Shown: positions 1 to 12,600, counted from the stretch's first letter. The stretch: DNA of 64,000 bases from Apoderus coryli (GCA_911728435.2 OU452199.1:4288860-4352859); one strand, 5' to 3'. Translations and numbers: made by a program. The notes: generated from the letters alone by a model not told the origin.

Positions 1-93
1 TTAGTAATATTTCACAATATTTTGGCACACTTTAAACGGAATGCAGTTACAGAAATATTTATAATTATAAAGATCGACGAAATGAAGTGCGAA

Positions 94-1206
94 AAAAGTA
101 AAGCAACAAATTGTGTCAACAGTATTTTATTTTACATATTACGATTAAAAAACATTAAACACATTTATTAATTAAAAGAGCTAGAAGTATTATGTTAATA
201 ATTAATAGAATATCCATTATTATTTATTAGTTGGCAGCAACGTCGCAGCATTGAAGCAATCAATTTTTGGACAGTATTTTCCAAACTCCATTGATTTTAT
301 TTACCAATGATGGTATATTTGTGAATACTTGTGTACGAATTCCACGCTCAACTTCTTCACATAGATTTTAAATAAAATAAAAGGTCTGAGGATATAGTGC
401 CGCTCACTACAAAACCAGAACGTTATTTTCTTGAAACCACTCTTGAACAATTCGGAAGTGTTTTCGATCGTTATCCTATTAGAAAATAAAAGGCCACGGC
501 ATTTCCCACTCTGCATAAGGCAACATTACATTTTGCATTAGATCTCTATAGACAAATCGATCCATGGTGTCATTAATGAAGTTTAAAGGACCCACCCCAT
601 TCCATGAGAAACAACCCCATGGAAAACACTGCCTTTACCTGTGGCTGTAACGTATTTGGGATGAAACATTGGATTGATTGGCCATCTTATATGCTTCATT
701 CTATCAGAATTGGAAATTTTATAACGCGTTTCATCGCTAAATAACACTTTCTGCCAATCGTCTACTGTCCAATTTAAATGTCCACGTGCAAATTCAAAAA
801 TTCAAGCCTAGCCACTCCATTTCTTGCCGAAATAAGCGGCTTTTTCGCCGGGCGTCTAGAAAATAACTTTGCGTCTACCAACCCTCGTTGAACTGTCCAT
901 AGACTATCCTCAATTTCGGGAATTTCAGCAATTATTCTAGGTGCAGACATCCAAGGATCGTTTTGGGAAATTCTTTTAATGCGTCTGTCTGTCCTAGTTG
1001 TTGTAAAAACAATTGGACTTGTATTGTATTGTTACAAGTGTGCAATCACCTCTCTCTGTTTTAATTCTTTCGAAATTGGAATACCTCTTGGCATCCAGCA
1101 CAGAAATATTAATTAAACATAAAATAAAGTCAGCAAAAATATTTTAACCTCTACTGTGCTAAAACCTTTCTTTTTTAGGCAAATATTAAAATGTTGCTTT
1201 ACTTTT
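94..1206 (-). pseudogene. Tc1-family DNA transposon remnant
   Basis: Read on the minus strand, about 230-1100 resembles the catalytic half of a Tc1-type (DDE) transposase, broken by stops and frameshifts. Recognisable pieces in order are a 'FSDET' block near 745-755, a 'WGCFSWNGVGP' block near 590-625, a 'TMDRFVYRDL' block near 540-570 and a C-terminal block near 300-360. Short inverted repeats flank it: AAAAGTAAAGCAACA at 94-108 and its reverse complement at 1192-1206. A similar end, TGTTGCTCTACTTTT, recurs at 1388-1402, so the true right end is uncertain. The element is dead, with no intact reading frame over 71 codons. Family assignment rests on motif order from memory. Confidence 0.65.
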
Positions 1207-1940
1207 GACGCATTACAATATTGTATTAAAAGTTTACGTCAATATCAGTTCATTTGTTTTGATTGTTGGAAAAAGCTGTTGCCGTCGATAATAGCAGCCT
1301 ACGTTGATATTTAAGACACGACGTATTTAAATACGATATCATGCATTTAATATTATAAAATCGAGATATGTCTAATTTTTCGAAAGTGTTGCTCTACTTT
1401 TGTCCAATAGTGTATATCAACAAAATATACTGAAAATGCTTAAAAACCAAATAGAAATGAACATACTTGGCAGGTTTAATGCAGGCAGTATTGCCCTTTT
1501 TGAGAGTTTGATTATGTCCAAAATCTTATGGTATAAAATGCTCCGAACAAACCCTACAATTGTTGTAGATCTTCTCTGCTGTCATTTCAGTAATGAAACG
1601 TTTGTTTCCACATAAACTAACCCACTGATGAAAAAGTAGCACTACATAAAGTATATAATATAGTTTATAATAATTAAAACACTTCCCACAAAAACTGATG
1701 ACAATATTTATTTGTTGTAATTTATTGATTGTTATTGACAAGACAACTACTGTCAAAAAAACTTGACTAACGCGCCTCTAGCGGCTTGGAAACAAGCTTT
1801 TTATAAACACAATTCTACGATTTAAAGAGCGCACACCATGGCGTTAACAGCTTTGTTGCTATGGCAACCAACTTTGTTTTTTTTTAAATGATCATATGAT
1901 TGTAGTTTGACTAAAATATATCCTAACGTTTTTCTCTTAG
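1207..1940. other. intergenic, no gene seen
   Basis: AT-rich sequence with only short chance ORFs. A second Tc1-like terminal sequence lies at 1388-1402. The last bases before 1941 form a good 3' splice site (pyrimidines then TTAG), so an upstream noncoding exon of the next gene may lie in this stretch. I could not place it. Confidence 0.4.
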
Positions 1941-2201
1941 ATGGACAATAAGGCATTCAAAGGCACCGACACAGGCACAGAATTGACGAAAGTAGTGACG
2001 TCTGGTGGAACCACAGTGAAACAAACCGTGACGTGTTCACCGCAAGTGTGTCGATCGGCGAGGCAGCGATTCCAGCCACCTGATTTAGCGAATAACAGTC
2101 CGTGGCACGAAAAGAAGACTTTCTTTTTCATCGGCATCATAGTTTTACTCGTACTTTGGATAATAGTTTATACAATAGTTAGTGAATTAAAGCTTGTGTG
2201 A
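1941..2201 (+). CDS. small single-pass membrane protein
   Basis: An 86-codon ORF starting ATG and ending TGA. The first half is polar, rich in Thr/Ser/Lys, with two cysteines near residues 31 and 36. Residues about 59-82 form one strongly hydrophobic segment (FFFIGIIVLLVLWIIVYTIV) after a Lys-Lys, and only a few residues follow, so it looks like a tail-anchored or type II membrane protein. ATTTTTCTCTTAG lies directly before the ATG, which suggests a 5' UTR intron ending at the start codon and argues for a real gene. I do not recognise the family. It is plus strand, opposite to RIC1, whose 3' end is 3.4 kb away. A chance ORF cannot be ruled out. Confidence 0.5.
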   Translation: MDNKAFKGTDTGTELTKVVTSGGTTVKQTVTCSPQVCRSARQRFQPPDLANNSPWHEKKTFFFIGIIVLLVLWIIVYTIVSELKLV

Positions 2202-2885
2202 TATTGTCTTTAAGTACCTAATTAATTTATTGTATCAAGAACTGTTGTATTTTTTCGATTTATGATAATTAGCATATTTTTAATATGATTCGAGATTTTA
2301 TAATTTGTTATAAGTATGAATGAAGTTTTAGCTTTATTATGTTATTAAAAAACTTTTTTACATCAAAAGTACTTTTAATCAGTGGTGGTGCACTCCCAAA
2401 GTGATTACGCTTTTTTAGAAAAACATATACCTTTCTTAGTAAATGGAGCAGACGTCTCTGATCCATTCTCAGCCATCCCAGCTCAAAAATCTTGGCACAC
2501 CACGTTCTCTTCCCCGAATACCAGCTATCAGACGAATGCAAGAATTCTGCATTAGCTGTATCCTGCCCTCATCAACACCAAGCAGAAAATGACCAAAATC
2601 GCCAAAATTAAAAAGAGGTAACTTAAATAATATACATCACTATGTGTATATCACTATAATGCGGAATATTTACACATAGCGATGTATATAGTATTGTAAC
2701 GAACGAGAAAATGTACACCTGTTGGCAACACCGCTAGGCGCCTAGTCATACTCGTGCTGGCTGTGTCGCAGATTGCCATAGAATCGAACTGAAAAGACTA
2801 GAAAGGTCCCATTGAGGTGGGGCGAGACGCTCTAACGTGGTCAAAAGCGGGTGCAGGTACGCCATATTGGTATACGACCTCTGTC
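2202..2885. other. intergenic; hairpin at about 2628-2690
   Basis: No coding region recognised. At about 2628-2690 an imperfect palindrome (TATACATCACTATGTGTA and its near complement) could form a hairpin and may be a small MITE remnant. The 8 bases at 2878-2885 (CCTCTGTC) are the left target duplication of the hAT MITE that follows. Confidence 0.4.
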
Positions 2886-3648
2886 TAGGGATGGCAAAAT
2901 AAATAAATATATCGATATATTGAATCAAATGATATATCGAAATTATATATCGATATACTCGATATATCGAATGAAAAATATCGATATTTTATATATATCG
3001 ATATATTTGCTATATTTTTATTTTAGAGTGGATTGTAGTTGTAAATAAACCTGAAATTTTAAAGATTCAAATACTGAAATAAGAGAAAATACATATGCAA
3101 ACGTAAGACATTAGGTTAGGTCAATTAATTCAAAATTTTCTGGAACACAACTTAGAAATAATAATTTTAATAATCTATTTCCTGTTAAGACGATTTTGAT
3201 TTTTTGTTGTGTGCGTCGACTGCTACGGCAACACAACAAGGACCTTTAAGTTTTAAACCTGTGTATGTAAGCTGCTTTCTTTCGCTACTGATTTCAGGAT
3301 CCAAACGCGTTTGGATTCACATGTTCTTTCGCTAAAAACGCATTTTCTGTATCATCAACTTTAGCGCCCATCGCGATCCGGATACGTAATCCCCGTGCCT
3401 CTTTTAGGTAAACTTATCGAGCCTTCAGAAATCCAACAAATCCTAATTAATAAATCCGGATCAATAAAACTAGCGAAAGAAAGCAGCCGTAGCACATACA
3501 TTTATTTTGATAATGTACCGATATATCGTGTTGTATATATCGATATTTGTTTCGATATATCGAAAGAAATATATCGATTAAAATATATCGATATATTAAA
3601 AAAATATATCGATATTTTTAATATATCGATATATCGTTGCCATCCCTA
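2886..3648. mobile_element. hAT-type MITE with intact TSD and ATATCGAT arrays
   Basis: Terminal inverted repeats TAGGGATGGCAA (2886-2897) and TTGCCATCCCTA (3637-3648) are exact complements. They are flanked by an exact 8-bp duplication, CCTCTGTC, at 2878-2885 and 3649-3656. An 8-bp duplication and these termini are typical of the hAT superfamily. Inside each end is an array of ATATCGATAT-like palindromes (2915-3010 and 3518-3635). A further inner inverted pair lies around 3268-3289 and 3470-3490 (GCTGCTTTCTTTCGCTA). It encodes no transposase; the 121-codon ORF over 3395-3760 only reads through the repeat. It sits about 110 bp upstream of the THAP exon at 3760. Confidence 0.85.
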
Positions 3649-3759
3649 CCTCTGTCATTTATCGTGCTTTCAAGTTGATAGTGTTATTTACGAGTATTTT
3701 ACAAGTTTACTTAAGTTTTTCGTGTTTTTTTTTGGACGGTTATTTGACAATATACTATA

Positions 3760-4688
3760 ATGGTGTCCTGTGCTGTGCGTAGTTGCAGTAGTAGAAGTGA
3801 AATCGACAAGAAAATATCAGGAATAACGGTTCATAGGTATGTACCAAATATTGTAAACATTGTACATGAACGTATTTAGGGTTTTTTTAGGCGAACTTAT
3901 TAAAACACATTATTATAGGAGTCTGGTAGCATTTTCTTTCTGCACTGAAAAATTGACACGTGCATTGTAGTTTATTTTTTTTACAAATTCTTTTACTTGA
4001 TTTCTACTCTCAAACTCTCTACTTTTTCATCACTTTCTGGCAAAAGACCCCTAAATGTGTGTTAAAAACATATTCTTGTTTTTAGATTTCCTAAAGACAT
4101 ATCTGGACACAATATGTGTCTCGAATTAATTGGATACCAACGAGAAATGTACACAAATATAATTTATCCAGATCATGATTATCCTACTGGACCATTTTCT
4201 GAATTTTCGAAATTCATTATTGTTTATATTGCTGAATTTGTTGTTTTTAGTTTAAAGAAGCAAATTATTTGCAGAGAATGTCGAGATGCATTAATAAGTA
4301 TTATTCTTTTATTAAAATGAAGGCAAAAAAGGATTTACAAATTCCTTCAAAAGATGTTTTAGACGTTTGCTTCCAATCCGAAAAGATCATAAAAAATCGT
4401 GTAGTACCTACTAATGAAAAGTTATCCGCAGAATTCATAATAAACCTTGTTTTAAAGGAATTTGTAAATAGTAATATTTTTCCTAATTTAGTTGTGCACG
4501 GTTTTGATCAATCAGTGTTTGATAACCATATACATTTACTGATCAAATCTATTGCGACTAAATATGTTAATACCAGGATGTATTATTTAGGTAAAAATAA
4601 AGTGGATAAGCATAGCGCAACATTTAAAACGTACCAACGTCTTTTATTCCTGTATAGGTATCAAATATCAATAATTACCTATATTTAA
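3760..4688 (+). pseudogene. P-element/THAP-type transposase remnant
   Basis: Exon 1 (3760-3836) encodes the start of a THAP zinc-finger domain (MVSCAVRSCSS) and ends at a GTATGT donor. After the acceptor at 4085 the frame continues as 'RFPKDISG', as expected within THAP. The rest of the THAP domain and the catalytic core are missing. Instead the frame runs into 'YIAEFVVFSLKKQIICRECRD', typical of the C-terminal part of P-type/THAP9-like transposases. A shift near 4300 then moves the continuation (about 4310-4688: 'IPSKDVLDVCFQSEK', 'FDQSVFDNH', 'IKSIATKYV') to another frame. It is an internally deleted, frameshifted copy. A cryptic or domesticated short product is less likely. Confidence 0.6.
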
Positions 4689-5423
4689 GTATTTTGTACA
4701 CAGCTTAATATTTCAAAATAAAGTATAAACCCAAGCTGCAAATTAAAAAACAAAAACGTCAACAAAAATAGTTGGTATACGATTACGCCCCACCCAATGC
4801 ACCCGTTTGTGTACAATGTAAAAAAATGCTTATAGCGACTCCTTATATCTCAATGAAAGGTCCAGAGCATTCCAATGCGATGTGGAACACGAAATGAGGT
4901 ATATAAAGACAGTCAACAGCTATGAAGTGATCAGTTAATAGTTGAGAACCGTGTTGTCACATATAAATAAATAGTACAAATAATCGAATATATATGTTCT
5001 AATATATTCGATTATTTTGTGGAGCTGACGTCGTTTCATTTACAATTATGAAATATTTTTTTTCAGCAAGGAAATAAGAAATTAAGAAAATAAAAATAGA
5101 TCAAAAACAAATTAATAAAAACTTTAATAATATATTAATAAATAATCTACAAAACAATTTAAATTAGTTAAGGTACACGTATTTAATCCCCACAAATGTA
5201 TAAGTAATATAAAATGTATAATTGATAAGGTTTGTATTGCTTGATCCATAAGGTAAGTAAATTAACAATTTCCTAATTACCTAATATCGATCGTAAAAAT
5301 AATTTTAATGTATATTAAACTTATAAATTATTAGCAAAATATGTAAATGCTTCATTCAGTATTTGATTTGTCAAAATTAGTTAATTCATAATTATAATAT
5401 TAAAACTTAATGAGTTTTTTATA
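4689..5423. other. intergenic; hammerhead-element end at 5015-5030
   Basis: No gene recognised. A hairpin (AATAATCGAATATA at 4979-4992 with its complement at 5002-5015) is followed by TTTTGTGGAGCTGACG at 5015-5030. This is the same terminal motif that marks the hammerhead-bearing repeats elsewhere in the window. No CTGATGA core is visible next to it. The remainder to 5423 is AT-rich and lies downstream of the RIC1 stop codon, so part may be 3' UTR. Confidence 0.4.
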
Positions 5424-5540
5424 TACAGAGTCTCCCAAAAATGCGTCAATCCCTTAACCACAGATTCTTTGAGCAAAAAAATCATTTTCATCAAGGAATC
5501 TATGATTAATGGATTACCCAATTTTTTGGGACACCCTGTA
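5424..5540. mobile_element. mariner-type MITE in RIC1 3' flank
   Basis: A 117-bp near-palindrome running from TACAGAGTCTCCCAAAAA to ACACCCTGTA. Its halves (TTAACCACAGATTC and the diverged complement GGAATCTATGATTAA) match the terminal repeats of the larger element at 61240-62776, which also begins TACAGGGTGTCC and contains TTAACCACAGATTCCTTG. It is a deletion derivative of that family. It starts 45 bp beyond the RIC1 stop codon on the minus strand, so it probably lies in the RIC1 3' UTR. Confidence 0.7.
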
Positions 5541-5584
5541 GTGTGGATCTGAAATAAAATTGATCTAGCTCCGGGCTGTTACAC

Positions 5585-6641
5585 TTACGAAATAACACAT
5601 CCATTATTTTCTGGCACAACAGAACTCTCCACATGCCTAATATCAAAATCATCATTAACATTGCCTAAATTATCACTGCTTACATTATGCTTATCACTAG
5701 TCGAATGATTACTAACGTTACTAGTCACACTTTTGTCTTTAGATGCACCACTTGCCCCTGTACTACCAATGCCAGTGTCCTGCTGATTTGAACTGACTTT
5801 TCTGGAGCGGGCTTCACGTTTTGTTGAACCAACTTGCTTTAGACTCGCTGATACAGCCTGTTGATAATCGATAATTTGCTGATGCTGCACTTTCGTGTCT
5901 AGTATACGATTAAGGACGGATATCTGATTTTGGATGGCTAACATGAAGCTCTTGTAACCTAAACTGTAACACAATTTCAAATAACCAATTAGCATTTCTT
6001 CCTTTCGGTGGTAGCTATATGAAGATGTACTAACCATTCAGTGTTCGTCCAAAAATTCAAAATTAACAAACCCTGTCTCAACCTCGACACGCCATCTATA
6101 GAATGATCCTGGGATTTGACAGCATTGACAGTACGCACCACTGCCATAGCATCTTGCAACAGGATAGAGATCAGTAGGGACCATTCTAGACAACTGGCTT
6201 CCATGAACAATTGTAGTAAATACCTGTAACACACCAACAAAGATGTCAAGAGTTCGATAAGATAAAAAGCAGGCTTTTACCTTAATTGTACTTCCGATCT
6301 ATGTGAACCCTTATTACCATTGAGCGATAACTGTTCCAAAATCTGTGTTGAAGGCACCTCCCAATTATCAGTTAAAGCTGCATTACTAATTGAATCTTCA
6401 CCCCATCCAGTGCTGGTCTGAAAATAGCGATTTTTATAAACATTTGTCGCAACATGTGATAATTGAGACTTACAACGCTCCTAGGCGACTCATCTATACT
6501 AGTTTGTTGCAGAACGCCAGGAAACATTCTGCTTTGTCCCAAAGGAATATAATCGGGTCTCTGTTTACCCCCATATGGTAATGAAACTTGCTGATCTGAT
6601 TTCGAGCTGAACTTTCTAAAATGTTCTGCTTCACAAGCAAT
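5585..6641 (-). CDS. RIC1: RIC1 exons 22-25: C-terminus
   Basis: Exon 22 (6641-6474) is a variable linker. Exon 23 (6417-6281) ends '[10 protein letters not shown]'. Exon 24 (6223-6035) encodes '[18 protein letters not shown]', matching YLLHIFMEAGCLDWCIVI. Exon 25 (5963-5585) starts '[14 protein letters not shown]', matching PGYKPFLNIIKPQL, then a Ser-rich tail to the TAA stop. The 71-bp intron 24 is skipped by a longer ORF that reads through in another frame; phase and homology support splicing. The 3' UTR probably includes the MITE at 5424-5540. Confidence 0.93.
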
Positions 6642-9600
6642 CTGGAATACAAAAGTTATCGCGTAAGAAAATCAGCCCTCATTCGTCACTCCAGTAAGTC
6701 ATCCTTTGCTGCGCAACAATTACGTAGTTAGGTGTGTAATGAAATAAAACCAATATGCGTTTAGAAGCGGCATGTCGACTGAGACAGCGCTGCATCAGTT
6801 AATTAGTAAGGCGGAATACGCCCTGGAGAGCAGGGAGGTTCTACTTGCAACCTTCCTGGACATACAGGGAGCCTTCGATAACGATTTAACGAACTCAATC
6901 CTAGGAGCACTGCATGCTTAAAGGAAGAATGGTATGTACTTCAGTAATGGGGGATACAATAATAGCTAAGCCTGTACGAAGGTGCCCGCAGGGGGGGAGT
7001 ACTGTCTCCTCTGATGTGGAACCTGGTTATAGACGATTTGCTAAAAGTTCTGGACTTCTGGACAATGAAGGATTTGGAGTTCTGGGTTTTGCAGATGACC
7101 TAGTCATATATGTCCAGGGAAAGTTTAATAGCACAGTAAGGGAACGTATGCAACGGGCCTTTGATATAGCAACAAACTGGACTTTGGAACAGGGACTAAG
7201 AATGAGCCCGTCAAAGTCAGCAACGATCGCTTTCACCAGGAGGAAAAAAACAGAGGGACTAGGACTACTGTATCTTCAAGGTGAAATCGTAAAAATTTCC
7301 GGGGAGGTAAAGTATTTAGGGCTGATTTTAGCCCCAAAGCTTACCTGAACCGCACATCTAAAAAGAACCAAAACAAGAGCGGAGAGAACGCTTATGCTAC
7401 TCAGACGCTCTCATTGGAAAACATGGGGACTAACTCCAAAGATGATGCACTGGTTGTGCACTGCGGTAGTCAGACCCATGATAACACACTCGTCGCTGGT
7501 TTGGTGGACGAAGATGAAACAGCATACCGCCATTGCTGAGTTGGGCAGGGTACAGAGACTTGCCTGCTTAGCTATCACGGGAGTTATTAGAACTACACCG
7601 ACAGCGGCAATGAAAGTTTTGCTGAACCTCCCACCCTTGCACATCATGGTAAGGATGGAGGCAGCGGCGGCATTCATTAGACTGCGAGGGCTGGTAGGAA
7701 CTGTACACACTCATTGGGGACATACCAAAATTGGGGCATGTATTGGGGATGGCATCATAGACATGTCCATGGACCACATCAGACCAAAATTTGAATTCGA
7801 CATAAACTTCGAGGTACATATTATGGACCGAAAAGTTCTTAATCAAGACTGCATGCGGACACTGAGAGGGATAACCTGGTTTACAGACGGGTCAAAAACC
7901 GAAGGTGGAAGTGGTGCAGGAATATATAGAGAGACAAGGAACTCGAATCTAAGATTCTCACTGGGAAAAACGCATCCGTGTTTCAAGCCGAAGTATTTGC
8001 AATTTTACAGTGTGCAAAACTAAATAGATTGAGGGCCTATACAAATAAGCGAATCAATATATGTTCAGATAGCCAGGCGGCCTTAGGGGCGCTAAAAAGA
8101 CCTAAGGTGACAACTAAACTGGTATGGGAATGCCAAAAAGAACTTAGGGCCTTGGCGGAACACAATAGGGTTAATCTAGTGTGGGTCCCGGGGCACTCGG
8201 GAATTGAAGGCAACGAGAGAGCGGATTGGCTGGCTAGACAAGCCTCTGAAAACCCATATACTGGCACTGAACCTGCGTTGGGCTTGTCTGAAAGAAGGGC
8301 GCGGGAACTTCTAAAGTGCTGGCCCAAAAAAGAGCACCAGAGATATTGGGAACATATTTCTAAGCAGGAACATGGTAAGAAATTCATACCTGGTGCAGCA
8401 ACAAAACGAACTGAAAAACTGCTAACCTTAAGCAGGAGTCAGATTCGAATAACTATAGGTCTCGTCACTGGACATTGCGCCCTGAGAAGTCACCTAAATA
8501 AGATGGGGCTGTATAACGGGGCCTGCAATGCAGATGTGTAATGGGGCAGTTGAAACAGCTCACCATGTGATATGTGAGTGTGTAGCCTTACAGCGAAGGC
8601 GACACGCTATTTTTGGGCACGCGCCTGCAGATATTGACACCCAACACATAACTGAACTCCAAAGTTAGTGGAGGGTACAGGGTTGTTGGATTGGGTGGCA
8701 TAAAATACGGGGAATTTTCACAATAAGCCCATGAGGCTGCAGTGAAACTGGGGACACATGTCGAACGGACCCTTACAAAAAAAAAAACTTGAGTAGATTT
8801 GAGAAACAGTTTGGTGATGCCACTTTAAGTAAGATACAATTGTTTGGTCGAGGTAATGAGCATAATAAAAGTCATAAACGACGTTCTTCAACCAGCCTCA
8901 ATGATAACAAAATTCGAGTCTGTGGCGGGAAGTGTCCATACCATTGTATCAGAACAAGATGAGATCCACGTCTGCGCAGAATACACCGGGGGTAACCCAG
9001 TTCACACTGTAACGTTTGCTTACGGGAGGGTCGGTACTGGCTCCACGGACACCGGGTAACTAAAGTGGATATATATACAATTCCAGTGGTCGAGCCTTTA
9101 ATCCGACCGAAAGAGTGCGTAAAGGGCTCAGTCCTGGTATTTTCCTGGTTCACCACCACGGTTGCTTCCACCATTGTCGCTGCTGCTGTTGCGGCTATTC
9201 ACTGACCTCGTCTCTATTGCACTAACATTGTTGCTGCTTGCTGCCGTCCGCCGACTAACTGCTCAAAACATACTCCCTTAGACACTGTTTTTAACTATGC
9301 GAACAGTCACGAGAGGCTCTGCAGACGAAAAGTGAAGAAAACTGTTCTACTACGTTTAGTTTGACTTCCTATCGCTAGGTGTCGCCAAAAAAAAATCTCA
9401 TTTTAAAATCACAAAACATCCCCCTATTTTATGTTTAAAATATTTTGCTATTTCCCACAAACCATATGTTATACCTAGTGGTATTTCCCACAAAAGGGTG
9501 TGGCATAATGTCAAGTCTTTTTTTAATTTTTTGCGTTAATAGTTTGAAAAAAGAGTGCGTTTTAAAAGTGTGTTTGATTCAAAATTGTGCATACAAATTG

Positions 9601-12600
9601 CGTTCAGTGTGTGTTCCGATTTCCGAACCCTAATAAAGAACCAGAAATGCTAATAAAGTGGTTGGCAAATATAAATAACCCCCGTTTATTTAACATTGCT
9701 TTTGATAAACTACATAAAAGTTATCTAGTGTGTGCGAAACATTTTGTTCCGGATGATTTACAGGGTGTCGAAGAGGCCTTAAATGGAATACAACACCAAT
9801 ATTACATCTTAATACAGATAAGAAAACAATGCACCTCTATTAAATGTGGTACATGTTTTTATGAAATAATTGAATTTATAGAGGAGGCACCTGGTCCAAA
9901 ACGAAGAAAGTTGGAACCCTCTAGTTGTGACATAGACATAAGTACTGGACCTACCACATCAAAGGAATCCGTCGGTGACCCTAGTTTAGGTTACCCCATG
10001 GTCAACGATGACATGCCCAGCCCTAGCACATCGAAAGAATATTCCAAGAACGTAACTAGTATGTTATTTTATTTATTTTTTTTTAAATTATAAACTTTAT
10101 TGTGTACCTACTACCTACTTTTTGACTAAATTAAAATGTAAAATAATATTGTTAATTGTGCGTTTCTATTTTAATAATAAATGTTTTATAATAATAATTG
10201 TTTTTTTTCGATCTCATTAATGTTTTGAACACTATCTCGTTTTAATAATTTTTTGAAAAACTACAATTAATAGTTGCATCATAATATGTAACTATTTAAA
10301 TTTATTGGAAATATTCCTCACTAATATTATTTTAAATTCCCCGCCAAAACTAATTTCTGAGTCTGCGACACATCAATAGATGGCGCTTCTTTTAGTCCCG
10401 ATTGTTAACATTGCAGTTCGTATTCTAAAAGGGTATGTTTTGTGACTTACTGCCAGTTTGTGTGCTCGCGGCTCGTATTTATACATGCCAGAACGCTCCC
10501 CACTAGTCGGTTCTCCGCGCGCCGTTTACACACACGGAGGCCACACAAGCATTGGCCTAAACACTGATGACGCGGGGGGTACAAACGGTAGTATAACACA
10601 GGGTAGACGGAATTACGTCAAATATATTGAAAAGGAAAATGTAAAACGGAAATTAGAATTTCTAATGTAGAATTACAACGGAAAATAAAAGCAACATCAT
10701 ATATCTAAAACGGAAAATAAAAGTAACTTCGTTACAACACTAGGCCCATATGTTTCATCAATTGAAAGAGACATTAGGTGAGCAACGATTTGAAGCCAAG
10801 GCTGTGATTAATCAATACATGTAAAAGGATGTGTTTGGCGACATCTAGTTTTATCGTTGGTAGTACGCCGAGTGAACAACAGTTCCTATATCGGCTGCCT
10901 GGGAGGTCTCTGACCCCATAAAGCAACTACCAACATATAGACGCGCCGATACTCCCTTAAGCGGGATCGCATATATTTGAAATGGGCTTGTTTAACAAAA
11001 CAAGACTTAAAATCCGAGAGTTTGTCTGTCAACCACTATACTTTCACCAGACGGCCGTTTCGTCGATACACGACTCATCAGTGGTGATCGGTCAGTAGTT
11101 GACAGCCAAACTCTCGTAAATAATGTGGTATATACTCCACACGGTACAGAGTAATAATCAATACATGTTTCCATCTTATTTCTTCAATGACAGGATCAAT
11201 AAGTTTTCAATCCGATGAACTAAATGTATTTCTAATCAAGGAAAGAAGAACAGTAACCTTACGTACCTCAATTTCATCCCCTAAATGACTCGAACTCTCT
11301 AATGTATTGACAGGCGTTACTAGACCAGTACACGGTAAACCCTGGAAGCTCATATATCCACTATCTCCCACTCTACTAGAACTTTTCGGATAATTGAAAT
11401 TTTGATGCATTTGCAACTGGTCGTCAATAACATCAATCAAACGAGTATTAAAAGTGTCTGTTGGCGATTGTGGTGCTGAAATTAAAAAAATGGTCCAATG
11501 TTGTCTGTTTAACTCATAATAAGAATAATTGACACTTACCTGAATTGCTATGCTTGGGTACAACACTGACGGCTACAGGATACGGCCAACTGAACTCTTC
11601 ATGCAGATGCTTCAATGCCTTCACGAAATCATCCACTCGAGCAGCTCTGTCACGTTCTTTCGCTAACCAAACCACTAAATGAAAGTCCAAATGGGCTGCA
11701 AAGTAACCTAAATCGGTAAGCCGTCGAGCAGATAATAAACGACGTGCATGTTTTTGTAAAATAACGTCTAAAAAGAATTCTTCTACACTGTTACTACCAG
11801 TTGAGGGTCTGAAACCAAAAAGTATCATTATTAAAATGATGAAACCAATGAAATGAACCCACCACCTTTTTCACACAATTAATAGGAACGAAACTGTATA
11901 ACACAGTGATAAGATTCACGCGCTCACTTTGCACTTGTGACCAACTGAATCTACTCAAGCACACAAACATATTTTAAGTGCCTCAATTAAGTGCAACAAT
12001 ACCTTTTACAAAGTGAATTAGATCAACACTTCCTGCAGCAATAAACACTACACTGGATGTCGATAGTATATTGGGAACCAAAGTGAAACACAATCTCGGA
12101 GAACGCAATACCTAAATGCTACCTAATCAGATATGAGGAAAGTAAAATGAAGAACTCCAGGACAGTCGCACTACACACACAAACAATATTTGATTCAGTT
12201 ACTTCAGAAATTCTAGATTCCAATTTGGAAATACCATGTCCGCAAAAAAAATCTGCATCAAATGGGATTTTCTTTAGTTTTTGCCTGTCTAAAACTTGTT
12301 TTACCTGTCAAATTTGACCTGTTCTATTAAAAATGTCAAAAAGTGCCTTTATTTATTCAAATTTAGATAAATTATACACAGGTGTTTGTTTTCGTGTAAT
12401 GTTATTCATATTCATGTTTGATATTTTTTCTACACAGATGTTTTTGTAAGAATGGACTGATGATGGCTTGTTGAGCCGAAACTAGTTTCCTTTTTCATAA
12501 CTAAATTAAAGATTTTGTGGAGTTGACTTTGAAAGTTTTTGTTTGTTTTCTTTTATTTTAAATTATATTTAAAGAAGTTGTTTGCTTTGGCATTGTCTAT

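Noticed and set aside
3395..3760. 121-codon ORF just before the THAP exon
   Set aside because: Half of it is the ATATCGAT array of the hAT MITE, giving a YIDI-type repeat; not a gene.
5989..6249. ORF reading past RIC1 exon 24 into the next 71 bp
   Set aside because: GT at 6034 and AG at 5964 bound a short intron; splicing restores the conserved 'GYK' block in frame.
10458..10670. 70-codon ORF in a GC-richer patch of a RIC1 intron
   Set aside because: No recognisable domain, no splice or promoter evidence; kept only as an unrecognised stretch.
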